DNA from: Trogon surrucura
Lineage: Eukaryota; Chordata; Aves; Trogoniformes; Trogonidae
DNA length: 64,000 nt
Direction of reading: 5' to 3'
NCBI GenBank assembly: GCA_020746105.1
Contig: CM036617.1
Location: 147,998,578-148,062,577 of the forward strand
Notes under the pieces: model-generated
What the model saw: the letters and a program-made list of their open reading frames with translations, nothing else
The model's database searches: none
What the model was told of the DNA's origin: nothing
Shown here: piece by piece, positions 27,023 through 39,479 of the stretch
Layout of the letters: each line of letters opens with the position of its first letter
Position numbering within the stretch: position 1 is the first letter of the stretch
Translations under genes and position numbers: made by a program

Positions 27023-27378
27023 AGAATCACAGAATCCCAGAATGTCAGGGGTTGGAAGGGACCTCAAAAGATCATCTAGTCCAGCCCCCCTGCCCGAGCA
27101 GGATCACCTACAGTAGGTCACACAGGAATGCGACCAAGTGGGTTTTCAAAGTCTCCAAAGAAGGAGACTCCACAACCTCCCTGGGCAGCCTGTGCCAGTG
27201 CTCTGTCACCCTCACTGTGAAAAAGTTGTTTCTAATAGTTTTGTGGAACCTCCTATGCTCCAGCTTGAACCCATTGCCCCTGTCATTGGATATCACTGAA
27301 AAGAGCCTGGCTCTAACCTCCTGACACTCCCCCTTGACATATTTATAAACATTAACGAGGTCACCCAGAGGCAGACGC
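27023..27378 (-). mobile_element. 5'-truncated CR1 LINE, same subfamily as the 17.8-kb copy
   Basis: The plus strand begins 'agaatcacagaatcccagaatgtcaggggttggaagggacctcaaaagatcatctagtccagcc', the reverse complement of the CR1 3' end with two octamer units (one changed to GGGATTCT). It matches the 3' end of the 17822-18884 element almost base for base. The 5' break is near 27378, just upstream of the GDLVNVYKY codons. The two elements are in opposite orientation about 8 kb apart and form a long imperfect inverted repeat. Confidence 0.95.
27108..27372 (-). pseudogene. CR1 ORF2 C-terminal fragment with premature stop
   Basis: Read on the minus strand, the frame gives [16 protein letters not shown], then [13 protein letters not shown], then [20 protein letters not shown], the usual C-terminal tail of CR1 ORF2. 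It ends in a TAG at 27110-27108 where the 17.8-kb copy has CAG, a single C-to-T change. The reverse transcriptase core is absent, so this is a dead fragment. Frame continuing upstream of 27372 is flanking DNA, not CR1. Confidence 0.85.
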
Positions 27379-28059
27379 ACAAGCGGCCACACAGAGGCGG
27401 ACTCAGATGCTATTGCATCATAGTACACTGCTGAGATGCTCTGAAAATTAAGTTCACAACACAGTGAGTTAGCATCCTAGGGAAAACACAATTCAAAAAA
27501 ATGCAAAGTCTTATAACAAACACATGTTTAAAACATTGTTCAAATCTTCCAGATTCACTGAAGTTTTAATTCTAGTTTCTCTAATAGACATGCATTTTTG
27601 GCCACTTCTACTAAGTTATTTGTGATTATTTGCTCAAGCATTCAGCAAATGCAGGTACTGAACACGGGAACCTCACCCCTGCATGCCAAATATGCCCTAG
27701 AAATCCTCAATAGTTTGTCACGGGCAAGTACATATGTAAGACTATGTAATATGAGCTTTTGTACATTTGACCTGGTTTGGAAACGAACACCTCTTTTTCC
27801 ATCTGGTTTCTGTTGTTTCCATTTATACGGACAATGCCCTGCCCTTCCAGCTTTTAGCTGTCATTCTCTGCTCCAGAAATATACACATTCCCCCTTTTAT
27901 TTAGGAACATATCTGAATGGAAGGATGAGTGCCAATGGACGAGCATCTCATCCATGTCACAGTGTTATTTCAGCATTTGCAAGAACATGAAAGAGCAGAG
28001 CCATGGTCTTACTGTATGGACAGCCTTTTCATGACTCTCACAAAAAGGTAGATTAAATG

Positions 28060-28150
28060 CATCTGTAATCAAGGCACTTCATTATTTGCATTGATGCCAT
28101 TTTCTTGTGATTTACAATGCTGGTCATTCAACTGTTGGCCACAGGCTTTC
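28060..28150. promoter_or_regulatory. Small enhancer-like segment with POU octamer
   Basis: A perfect POU/octamer site ATTTGCAT lies at 28084-28091, directly followed by TGATGCCATTTTC, in a repeat-free segment. A second octamer in the opposite orientation lies 1.35 kb downstream at 29441-29448. Regulatory function is inference only. Confidence 0.2.
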
Positions 28151-28839
28151 CCAGAAGATCCAGCATCTGAAATAAAGTATGGAACAACTCTTGGTTATCT
28201 TAAACTCCATTAAATTTATTACACTAGACAAGAATGGAAACAAGGGAAAGCCTGTAGAAAAGCAGGTAACAGCACTTAACTTTGTTGTCAATTCAGAGAT
28301 TAATTAATTCTCAGATTCACTAAATCTGGAGCATATGCCTGTAATCAACTCCACCTTGTGTGTGCAATCACACAGTGCTCAACCAAAAGCCTCTTCTCCA
28401 GAACATTTTGCTTACTCAGATGCATAACACACCAGGATCCCTTGTCTTTAAAGTACACACACTGCAATGTGACCTCTTGCGAAGAGTGGATTTTGCAGCT
28501 AGACTGGCTGATTATACATTTTTAATAATTCAGTTTCTCAATTCTAGTTAAGAGGGAAATTTCATTATCTCAAGTGTTTTCTTGCACTGGCCTCTGCAAA
28601 CAAGCATCATGTAGTAGTCCCAAAGATTATGACATTCCAAGTCCTGTCTGTAACCTATACATCTCTCTTAAAAAGCAATCAGCAATTGGTCTGGAAAAGA
28701 GCCTGTCTAATTTGCTAGCACCAAGCCAATTTGCTAGCATGTGAGGGGAAAAAAAAAAGGTTTATTTTATTTTTTTGCTGTTCACTCCCTTAATGGTTCT
28801 CATTAATTGCCAGGGTCCACCTTTCAAGTAAGCAGCTCT

Positions 28840-29560
28840 GGTGTTTAACAACATACACTATCAGTTGGCCCTGTTACTGTTTATCTCAGAGGCAGGCACG
28901 GAAATTTCCAAGCGCGCGGTGTCTGCCGTGCCCATTAGAAGGAAGAGCGAGGACATTAGTCTCTGTGACATATGGTATTCAGATGCACCCCACTGACACA
29001 GAACATAAATGGCCTCGGGGCACTGATGGTGAACACGTAACTCCTGAAGCCATCATGGTCCAACTGTCCACCAATTTATCACTATATTACAAAAGCCACG
29101 TGTATTCACTCCCTTCTGTTAACTATCAATTCAAAGGGGGCCGGCGTGTCACTACGAAAGGGATAGTCAATAAAACTGTCAGTGCGCTCCAAAGCTTTTT
29201 CCATGCTGAGCGCTTTGTTGCACACCGAGTTTTCTCATTAGGTGGAAATCACCAGGAGAAATTCTGCATGCCCGTTTCTCTCTCTCCCCATCTACAAACG
29301 TGTATCTGGGAGAAAACATTAAAAGAACTTATTATTGGAGGCAATGAAAAATGAGAGCCAAATGAAATTCTCACCTCTCATTTTGCTTTCATGCTTTGCA
29401 AGTCCTCTCAAATTTCTTATAATGCTGCTAATGAAAATAGATGCAAATGCAGGCAGAGGAACTAGCAAATAATTGACTGTCTGATTACCGTTGTCTGCTC
29501 CTGTGCAAAGCTCATTTGATAATTATGAGGAACTGCCAGTAAGCTATGGAGCTCTATGAA
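28840..29560. promoter_or_regulatory. Candidate conserved non-coding enhancer
   Basis: This 720-bp island has no repeat similarity I can see and keeps CpG dinucleotides that the surroundings lack (GCGCGCGG at 28912-28919, GGGCCGGCG at 29138-29146). Motifs include GTCAATAAAAC (29166-29176), GCGCTTTGTTG with a SOX-type CTTTGTT (29210-29220), a perfect octamer ATGCAAAT (29441-29448), TGATTACCG (29482-29490) and TGATAATTATGAGG (29517-29530). This mix of clustered homeodomain, POU and SOX sites is typical of vertebrate developmental enhancers. Conservation cannot be tested here. A 129-codon frame crosses it (28965-29354) but resembles nothing known. Confidence 0.35.
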
Positions 29561-29582
29561 TGAATTTAAAATCAACACATTT

Positions 29583-29603
29583 GGGGGGGGGGGGGCGGGG
29601 GGG
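29583..29603 (+). repeat. G13-C-G7 run
   Basis: Thirteen G, one C, then seven G. A strong intramolecular G-quadruplex candidate and probably length-variable. It lies at the right edge of the enhancer-like island. Confidence 0.9.
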
Positions 29604-32600
29604 AATAATATGCTGGATCACATTTTCTACACCACTGTCCTTTTTGACTGCCTCTCTTATTTTGAGCTTAATATACTTACTGCTTCACTTATGAGCATAA
29701 TAGAGACACCCAAGTCAGAGATGAATGTTTTGGCTGCTGCATTTAATCTACATGACCAATTTCATTTCAGCTACATACAAATACAAGTAGTGTAGCTGAC
29801 ATAGGAAGATGGTGTATGCCCAGCTGCAAACTTGAAAGATGCATTTAACATTGCCCCTAAAACAAAACAGTCTTCCTTGTTACTGAAAACGACAGTAGAG
29901 AAGAGAAATCAAATAGTGAAGGAGGAAAAACTTGGAAGGTGAAAGCTGATGATGTTATGCTTCCTCAAACAAGCAAATATTCTTTCCCTCTATAGAGACA
30001 TGAAGCTCTGATGGAAGGTCCTCCACATCTGCTCTCCTAAGTATATTTCATTGAAGTCAACAGAAATTAAACATGGGAGCTAAGTAAGGCTCCTCATGCA
30101 AGTGACCTATCGCAACACCAAGACAAGATGCGCCTCTGTCACTAGATCTGTTGGCCTGTGTCTTCTAAATTTACCAAATCTGTGCAAAGCAACTGAAGAA
30201 TGAGCTACTTTCTGCATAGAGCTGGGAATTTTCAATACTAATTTGTAAGGACAACAGAGAACTACATTAATACAAAAACAGAATAGAGTAATACTATTTT
30301 TAAAATCCCCTTTGACCAATAGAGGACTATCACTAGAAAGGAAAAAACATGTATCAGTTGAAACATCTTCCATCCCATGCTCAGTGTTGCAACGTAATGT
30401 ACTACATTAATAATTAAAAAACTAGAGTAGTTATGATTCCTGCCTGTTTCCATCTTTCCGTCCCAGCCACCGCAAAAACCAGTTTCACACAGGCAGGTAA
30501 AAATTCACAAGTAATTCCATAACCAATCCACCAAGCCACTTTTTTAGAGAGGCTGAAGGGCAAAGAACCCAAAGTTCTAAACGATCGAGCAGCAAATATG
30601 GGGGAAAAAATCCACAACACTGATTATTTTTATGACAGTATTTTAACATTCTATATTAGGCAAAAAGAATGGAGTGGAAATCTTAAGTTCTTGTCCACAA
30701 GTTTATCCAAGATGAAAAAGCACACAAGCAAACAAAAAATCAGAAAGTTAAATATGAAACATTGAAACTAATGGAAAAAAAAAAGTTTAACTGTAGTACA
30801 CATAAAACCAGAGGAAAATAAAAACAAAGTTACTTGGAAAACATACACAAACAGATTTAGATTTCGAAAATAGGGCATTTTAGCATTCAAATTCTTCCTG
30901 CTTCTATTAGACTGGACCTGAAGAGATGCTGAGTATTTAAAGGCCTGAATTCGGAAAAATACTATGCAAATATACAAGATAGAAGCACACGAGTAATCAT
31001 TTGTGATGGTTAATGCAACTGCCTGAATTTCCATGCAGAAGCAAAAGCAATTGGTCTTAGTCCTGGCTGTGATATTGCTGCAAGGTGCAAAGCCTGTCTC
31101 AAATCCACATTACAAATAGCAATGGCACACATAGCCATGCCCTTGGTGATGAAAACATACCAACACAACAGAGGTAACATTACTTCTAGTATGCAAGGTG
31201 TACCTTGTGCTCAGTTATCACTGATAAACCTGAACCAACACCTAAATAAAATATCTTTGCAGACTGATTTGGTTATTTTCAGTACTTCACTGCTAATACT
31301 TTTGCGCTCAGCACGCCAGCCTACAACTGGGCTGAACAGAAATCCTAACACTTTTCAACCACCAAGAACAGGAATTAACTACTCTCCTCTTTCCTAGATT
31401 TCTTTTGGAGGAGGCAGTTGTCTTCCCTCTCCCATGCACTCTTTAGTATGAAATGTATAAACCTAAAAGTGATCCTCATAGCATCCCATAAACATCAAAT
31501 GTGGGTAGTATCAGTGCTGTTTTCTGGTTGTGAGATGACAGGGACACAGAGAACTGGGACACCTTAACCCAGGTCTCCACATAAGATCATAGTAAAGCTG
31601 AAATAACACTATAAGAAAATACCTGTCAGATAACTGTGAGGCTGCAATGACATCTTCCATGGCACTTTCTTTTTGGCTCTTGTCACCTCTACTAGAGGAT
31701 ACTGAAAATAAAATGTCTTTTTACATTGCTTTAAAGAAAGTCTGAGCTGCAAGCATGAGAATATTTGTTCTACAAATCTAAGACCTCACCTTCTCCAATA
31801 AGTGACCCAGGGGATCAGATTACAGCATTATAGTCTGGATACAGATGAAACCTTTTTTCACAAATGGTGGACAAACTTGATTTACTCAAGGTTTTACTTG
31901 TGCATTGGAAAAGGCTTTAGAGTAGCATTTCAAAGTTTAGAAGACAAGGTCTTATCTTTAAAGAATGGGCAAATCACAAACTCAAAATGTAGCTGTGCGG
32001 ATCTGCAAAATGAGGATATCTACTCTAACTATTGTTGCAAGACCAGGTAAAAAAAAAAAGTATTTGTTCTTTTAATATTCATGAAATGGATAAAGCTTTA
32101 CATAAAGCTGAACACAAAGTGTGCGGACTATAAATGCCTTTGGCTAGACAACTCACATTTCCTGAGCATTAGTATACCTGATTTTTTTCCCTTAAACATT
32201 TCTCAAGGTCTTGAATTAATTTGATCCAATCCATTTTACTCAACCAGACTGTGTAGTATTCCCAAGTTCTGCTAATTTTCCATAGAGCACTTTCACAGAG
32301 GGCAAATGTGCCACAGCCCAGATCCGGCAGCCCAGCCCCGTGCTGATGCACGTTGTGCCTGCACAGCTAAAAACTATGGCTCTGCACTTAGCAGCACTCC
32401 AGACACACCGGAAATAATTTAAAAATAATAATAATAAAAAGTAAGGAGATCTCCCACACGACAAGGTGCAGATTCCAATAGCAATCTATTATTTGTGCAG
32501 CCCTACAGTATCAGAGATGAAGTTGAAAGCTGCATATGGACAGAGCTACCAGAAAAAAAGTGGGTTTGTGACTGACACAGCAACAACCTAGTCATCAGAA

Positions 32601-32879
32601 GAAATGGAAAGCACATGTGTCCTTTCAGAACTCCACATTCAGTTGCATTTAGCAATGCCAACCACAAAAAAATACAAGCGCAAACAGCTTGCCCACTGAC
32701 AAGTCGGTACCAAAGTCCTGGGAAATCCTACAAACAATGGCAAGGTCTTTTTGAGCTAAATAATGCGTCCATGGCAGAGATTAATCTAGCTCAAGGGTCA
32801 TTAGATGCAGGAAGTAATAAAGAAGGAGAGTCAACATGAGACTCAGAAGAAAGTCTTTAACACCCAATTATCGTAACTA

Positions 32880-33130
32880 TAAATGGAAGGAAAAAGTTTT
32901 AAAATTTATTGAAGTCAGGCTAGCAGCGCATGCATCCCATCTAGGTATTTTTTTTTCCTATGGAATTCCCTCGCATATCAATCAGCTTTAAGGAATGACT
33001 AATAAATTTTAATATTGCTTTTGAAGTTGCTGCATTTTACAGCAGAAACTATTAGGCTTGATATTGATTTGTCATAATAAGGTTAATGAGTATTCATTAC
33101 TTTATTAATCCGAAGACAGCAGAACTGATG
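32880..33130. promoter_or_regulatory. Candidate homeodomain-rich enhancer
   Basis: Repeat-free AT-rich segment with closely packed homeodomain-type cores: ATCAATCAGC (about 32977-32986), TTGATATTGATTTG (33059-33072), GTTAATGAG (33082-33090), TATTCATTAC (33091-33100) and TTTATTAATCCG (33101-33112). The last contains the bicoid/OTX-type TAATCC. Several related sites within 55 bp are more than scattered AT-rich sequence usually gives. The function is inferred from motifs alone. Confidence 0.28.
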
Positions 33131-34819
33131 AGACACAAATATTAGAAGATATGATTAACAGACACTCAGTATACACCAGATTCTGAAGCTCCATTTTCTC
33201 TTTGCCAAGGGAAGGAGTCCTAAAAATGTCTGGACTCCAATCCTAATTTCACTTACCATTATGCCTACAACCAGATCCAGTAGAAAGGAATATTCCGTTA
33301 TCACTTTAAACTAGATGAATATAAAAATTACATTGAAAGGCAAGATTTGTGAAAATATACTCGTATCACAACACAATAAACTGAGCTGCCATTTATCAAA
33401 ATGAGAAACTGCGGAATTCTGAAAGCTTTTTTGTATCAGCCTGACAAAACTGCATTTGCAGAGAAGGGAACCCCTAGGTTAAAACTGATGATGCTTTAGG
33501 ACTGAAGAATTAACTACAAGTGTGGGTAGGTCATTTGTGGACTACTCAATAACATTAAGATGACCGAAAAGCTCCAGAGTACTTTTGTGGATCTTGCCCA
33601 AAAGGTACCATTTACAATGTACTCGCCCTAGCCTCCAGCCACGAAAATCAAGACATAAATCCAGTTTGCAGCAAAGGAATCAACAAGCCTCTTTATTACC
33701 AATAAAGTTGTTAGTAGCAAACATATAAACATATTTCTAAACTATCTCTTTTTTTTTTAAGTTGTGCTGTAAACCAGATTGATGGTAATTAGTCAATCCT
33801 AAAATCTATTTTTGCCTTGGCTGAAAAAATAAAGCTGGAGCTAAAAAAAAAAAAGTTTAAATCCCAGCCTTGCAATAAACATGGATTTGTTTTCTATTAT
33901 TGCTTATGGGGTTTGCTGATGTAAAGTACCACTGGAAGAAAAAGCCTTGACTCAACTGTGCACTTGACTCACGGGCAACTATCGTACAGGCAGGGCTAGC
34001 AGCATCAGCTATAAAGTGGCCCAACATTTTTCATGATATGGCTCATTTTAAGTTGCACCCACAACATTTGATTCTTCATTATTTGGCCTGAGATTATGTA
34101 TATGGATAGCTAAATGCTCACTGTGCAGGATAACAGCAAAACACATTATTTTACCCATGTGAAAAACAGAATCTACTTTCTCGTAAGTCTTGTTTCAGAT
34201 CATGAATTTGAGAGTTTGGAGGGGGCCATAGTATCAGACACATGTCATCTGCTGTCCCTCTCACAGGTTCCCCCAAAGTGGCCAAATTGTAAGTTAATGA
34301 AAGCACAGTACTTCAAAATTACTACTAGAGAGGCCCATTAAAAGATCCAACACTGCTGCTAGGATCTCACAGATGCCTGACCGGTTCCTGAGCATGGAAT
34401 TAACATACATGAGGTGCTCCAAAAGATGAAGTAGGGATGGACAGAGTTCATATAAGGCATGAGAACAGAGGACATCCTGAGCAGAGCCTTGGATGCCTTA
34501 GTCCTGCAACTCCTCCTCTCCCATGAAGCTTCGTGCTGACGAGGCTGTGGCATGCAGAAAGCAACCACCAGCAGAAAGGACTTCACTACCTCATCTGGCA
34601 GAAGTTCGCATTTAGGCACCTTTGACGCCTGAATGAAGCTCTAGCCTCATTTTAATTCCCTAACAAACCTGCAAAATTTATCTTTAATAAAACACCTAAA
34701 AAGTTCAGTTCAGTTTAGCCAACACAAGCAAACAAATCCACAAACCTGGGATGGCCACACAAATCAATTTAGAAGTCAGCAGAGAAATCAATAAAGAGGT
34801 CCTTATTCAAGACATTAGG

Positions 34820-34955
34820 ACATCTGAATTCTCTGCTCTGCTTGCTGCATGACATCAGACAAGAAACACCACTCGTGCTCTCAGTACCTCTTTTTCCTTA
34901 TGACTTCCTCCCATGGAGGACATATTGAGAGCTATGCATGAAAGAAGAGCACAAG
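34820..34955 (+). repeat. Ancient tRNA-derived SINE (MIR/AmnSINE type)
   Basis: The order 'ctgaattctctgctctgcttgctgcatgacatcagacaagaaacaccactcgtgctctcagtacctctttttcctta' follows the MIR/CORE body: 'cgaatcccggctctgccacttactagctgtgtgacc', then 'ttgggcaag', then 'ctctgtgcctcagtttcctca'. The later 'gagctatgcatgaaagaagagcac' may be the family's 3' part. Diverged copy of an element active before the amniote radiation. Confidence 0.5.
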
Positions 34956-37900
34956 GATACTGAATAGGATCTTGTCATTCAGGTTGGTATCAAAACGCAC
35001 GTGAAAAAGGGATTCACATAAGAATCGAGGCTCATAAGGCCGAAGTCACTAGGTAAAATTAATCACGTTTAAAACAGGTCTGACCGTAATGTATTTGATA
35101 TTATACAGACTCCAACTACTGTACATGTCAGAATTCCTTTGAGCAATAGAAAATTTACAATCTTACATATTTTCCTTTGGGTTGCTGATTATTTCTTCTG
35201 ACATTCACAAAGTTTTTATTTCCCTTTTGCACCAAACAAGAGGCACCTGTGTTTCTTCAGTCATTTATAATATTCACATTCTGCTTCTGAACTTTCCTTT
35301 GCCCCAGTTTCTTGTCATCACTGCTTAGTTATCAGCACAGGGAAGCAAGCAAGTAGCTTTCTCTCTTCCCTCAGGCAATACCATTGCTGCGCTTTGATTT
35401 GCGTCACAGAGACAAAAAAGTAGAACAGCTGCAGCCCTTAATTGCAGAAACCACGTATATGAAGCTACAGCTCACTTTCACTGTTGCTTTTCCAGCTAGA
35501 AAAATTATTAAAAGGCCCAGTCCTGCCTGCCCAGAAACATGCTTACCAGGCCATACACTAGAACAGTATACAACTTTCAAAGACATTGACATACGGTGAA
35601 AAAATAAAAATACCAACAGTTTAAAGTAGAATAAAGGCAAGTTTAAGGAACACTGACCTCAATACCACGTTCATCACCTCATTGCTTTCCACAAGTTAAG
35701 GCAGCAAAACCATCACTGGATATTTCTATTCTCCAGCCCTCTCCTTGGAAAGGATGAAGGGGCACAGGGAATTTATTCAGTTTGCTGAAGTGGGTTACTG
35801 CAGTTAGAACGGTCAAGTGCCTTAGTTGTTGATTAAGTGCAGGTAGCACATTTACGTTAATAAATACAAGATCAAAGAGTCACAACTAGCATTTGCAGCG
35901 AGGTTTGGTAATACATCACAAGTTCCTAGGGATGTCTTTTCCCAGATTCGAGCCATAATGCTCTTTTACACATACATACTCTTCTTTACACATCCTTAGG
36001 TATGTTCCCAAAACAAAACCAAGACTGGTTTCCATTACATGGGCTTGTCTTGCTGGGAATTCCTGACCAGTGAAAGCTGTCACCGTGATCCAGCCAACAA
36101 AACAATGACTATTGCCAGATTTAGACTGGAAAATACGCAAGTTTATCACGTTAAGCTGCAGCGTATAACACTTTTTTTTATGGATTATATATCTCCCCAC
36201 TGGTTTTGAGATTTTCATGAAAACACTGATCTATTTACATACTATCCAAATTATCAGATGTATTTTAAAACGTAGTTTGTTTATTACGTAGTGCGTTATA
36301 AAGACAATTTTATATTGAGATCTTTTGCTACTAAAGAAAAAAAAAGCAACTCTCAAATGGATAACACACTAATACACTCTTATTTGAGAAAAAGGAGTGA
36401 GGATAAGGCGATGTGTGGGGAGGCGTTTTCTTCAGGCAATACCAGATGCTCATTTGATCAAACCTAAAAGCATGTTTAAAAATATTTTTCCATATAGAAG
36501 CAAAAATGAAATATAGAAAGCAACCAACACACTAACAAAGAGAGAACAATCAATTAGAATCACAAACGACATATGAGTTTATTACATTAGGAAGAAAGCT
36601 TGCAGTACACCTCAAGCCCTCAGCAAATCACTAGACAAATTCAGATGCAAAATGTGTTCAGATTGTGTACTCAGGAGTAAGTTACACCTGGCACCAGTCA
36701 TGTGTTGGTGATGCAACAGCTGGATAAATCCACTCCCCCATCCAACCTCGAGCAGCTGACTTGAGAACAGCACGGAGCATGAGAAATTTTTCATTACACT
36801 GTAATCGTGTGTTACCAATGCTTACACAGCCTTGCTTTCATGAGGAAAGAAGTCTAAAATAAAAATGTCCTAACTTAAAAGAGCACCCTGTTCTAGTTTT
36901 ATTTACAGTGCTGCAGAAGCGTACGGTTTGGATTACCAACTTGGTTTGTTCACCACTGATTCCCAGGAAAACGCAAGCTGTAAAAGATTTTGCCTCCTTC
37001 AACTTCTTGGGCAAAGGGTAAATCTCTTCTAGACAACTTTACAGTCTTACTTAAAAATGTTTTGATGCTGCTGAAATTTGCATTTCACAAAAATCCCACT
37101 ATCCTTCAGAAAAAAAAAATCACCCCCGAAGCACCATTTCATTGGTTCAAAGAACAAACATACTGTAATATAATAATAAGTCACTAATATATGTTTTTGG
37201 TGGAATTTCCATAATTATTTTTTGTGCATTACTTGTATGTACTAAGGGAATATATTAGTTTTCAGCAAGTCCAGTCCTCTTTTGTGGAGAGCTCAATTCT
37301 GCCACCAGTGCACAACAGTCAGTCAGAAATACATTTTTTTCCATATCCAAGGGCATTGTTTAAACATACCAAAGAGCTTTGGCTTAAAGCATAGATCTGT
37401 CCATTTTTATGAGTACTCATTTTTGTGCCTCACAATCAAGCTATTTGCTCTAAGGGGTTACTGTGACTGCTGCCCATGAACATGCTTTGTTCCTGAATCT
37501 CCTTCCAGAAAACAGCAAGCAACAGCCCAACAGTAGAAAGTGAAAGATGATGGCAGAAACCTTTGTATCTGAGTTACTGTCCTATGTTTGCTGCCAAGTC
37601 TAGAACATACTTTTGGGCTCACAGTGCTGACTTATTTTCATCAAGTTTGTCATGGGAAATTTTGACAGACATGGAGGATAACAATGTTTTCCACTTACAG
37701 TGAAATGTTCTGAAAGGCAAGGACGATGGTTAATTTTATCCTGTTGCTAAATATGCGTGTAGCCTGTCTTTTGTTTTTGACTGAGATGATATTTAAAGTA
37801 TTTTTAGAGGCAACCACCGGCTAGACCAAACATTCTCCCTTTCCTGAAATAGGAGCTCTGTTTTATAGTCTTTGAAGCATCCTTACTTTCCCTGTCTACC

Positions 37901-39479
37901 CTCCGAATACAACTCTGTTCTGCTGATCTGTTTGACTAGAGCTCTTCCCCACACCTTCAGTGATGCTCGCAATTCTACGCAGCCCACCTCATCCTTCGAC
38001 TACCAAAGCAATACGTCAGTTAGCAGTATCACCTAGATGCTCAACCTTCTGGTCTGATTTCAACAGAAGAGAAAACAGTGTGACAGTATCTCTGCTCATC
38101 ACAGATTTAGGGACAAGAGAGATGGTCCCAGACCAGTGGGACAACATACGGAAAAACAGGCCTGTTCTCAAACACAACTACCAAGAAGAGATATGTAGCA
38201 GGACAAGCTCATTCCTCAGTGGGCAGCATACACCAAAGATGAACCTGACTATGAAGAGTGCTGGCTGAATTCCGCATCTATCTTTCAGATGAGTACCTAA
38301 TGTACCTTGATTTCATTCAAGTTTAACAAAAGCATCACAGAAGAACAAGGCGTGCATTCTGGAAAAGCACCAAATGGTGACATGTTTGTACTGCTGTTTG
38401 GCTGGAACAATACAGCATTTATCAAAAGTTAAACATTTACTCAAAACAGGGCTTCTGAACACTTTCTGTCACAGCGTAAATTGCTGTAATACAGCATGAA
38501 GTTCCATACAGAGGAGCACACACAATGGAAGAGGTAAAACAATCCTGCTAATGTGACCCAACCCTTTTCTTTCGTTTTTCTTTTTTTTTTTTTGTGAGCA
38601 CAAGGAGAGTGGGATAGCACTACACCATGTTTGCCTCCAGGAAGATAACAAATTACAACAGCATCTTTTCCTCTCTGATTTCACCTTTCCCTAACTTAAG
38701 GAGAAAAAGGGAGGTACAACAAAGAAAGCAATTGACTTAGGTTTTGTTAACCCTTGTGGGGCTTGTTCTAGTTTCAACTTTTGTGTCTAGCTGCCTAAAC
38801 AGAAAGGAAGAGTCAGAAAACTAATTGCACAGTCAAAACAACTGGTTGTACAGCACATATGACCGACGTTTCAATCAAATTATCCTGCCTCTGGATGACA
38901 AGGAATTTGCTCTAGGGCAGCATACTGTGACTTGGGCACCAACAGCTTAAGGTCCTGGAATAAAAATCCCTCTACTTCCACTCGTCAGTTTAGAAAGGCA
39001 ACAGCTTGTCTCAAGCAGGGGTCATCAGGCAGCTCTGCCACCGAAAATCTTACTAGCTTTTTCAAGCATGCAGACTTTTAAGACCGGTATTGTTTTAGTG
39101 CTGTACTGTCAGTTGAGTGACGCTGATTTTCAAGAATGCTATAACAAGCACTCAAGGAATTTAGCCTCAGCTTTACTTGAGCCAATTCTCGAGACATATA
39201 TGCTCTCAGTGTCCAGAAGTCTCTGGGAAATAAAAAAAAAAGGTGGAACTTGCATAGTCCTTCTTACCACCACTGCTCCAATGTTTATGCATTTATACAT
39301 AAAAAAAATAATATATCCAAGTAATCTTAGACTTCTCCAGTGAGAAAAAAGACACAAAAGCTCCCCCCATCTACCAAATGGCACACTCTGGCAGAGGGAC
39401 AACTGTAACTGACATGAGCATAGAGCTGAAGAGTTTTTTCAAATGTACTGACTGTCCTGCCCTACTGCCAACGGTGTGC

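Noticed and set aside
27373..27428. Upstream extension of the minus-strand CR1 frame
   Set aside because: Codons before GDLVNVYKY do not match CR1 and are flanking DNA that happens to be open.
27598..27990. 130-codon plus-strand frame
   Set aside because: No domain, no splice context, and no start I would defend.
34359..34619. 86-codon minus-strand frame in a GC-richer patch, considered as a transposon remnant
   Set aside because: I could not match it to any transposase, RT or repeat consensus.
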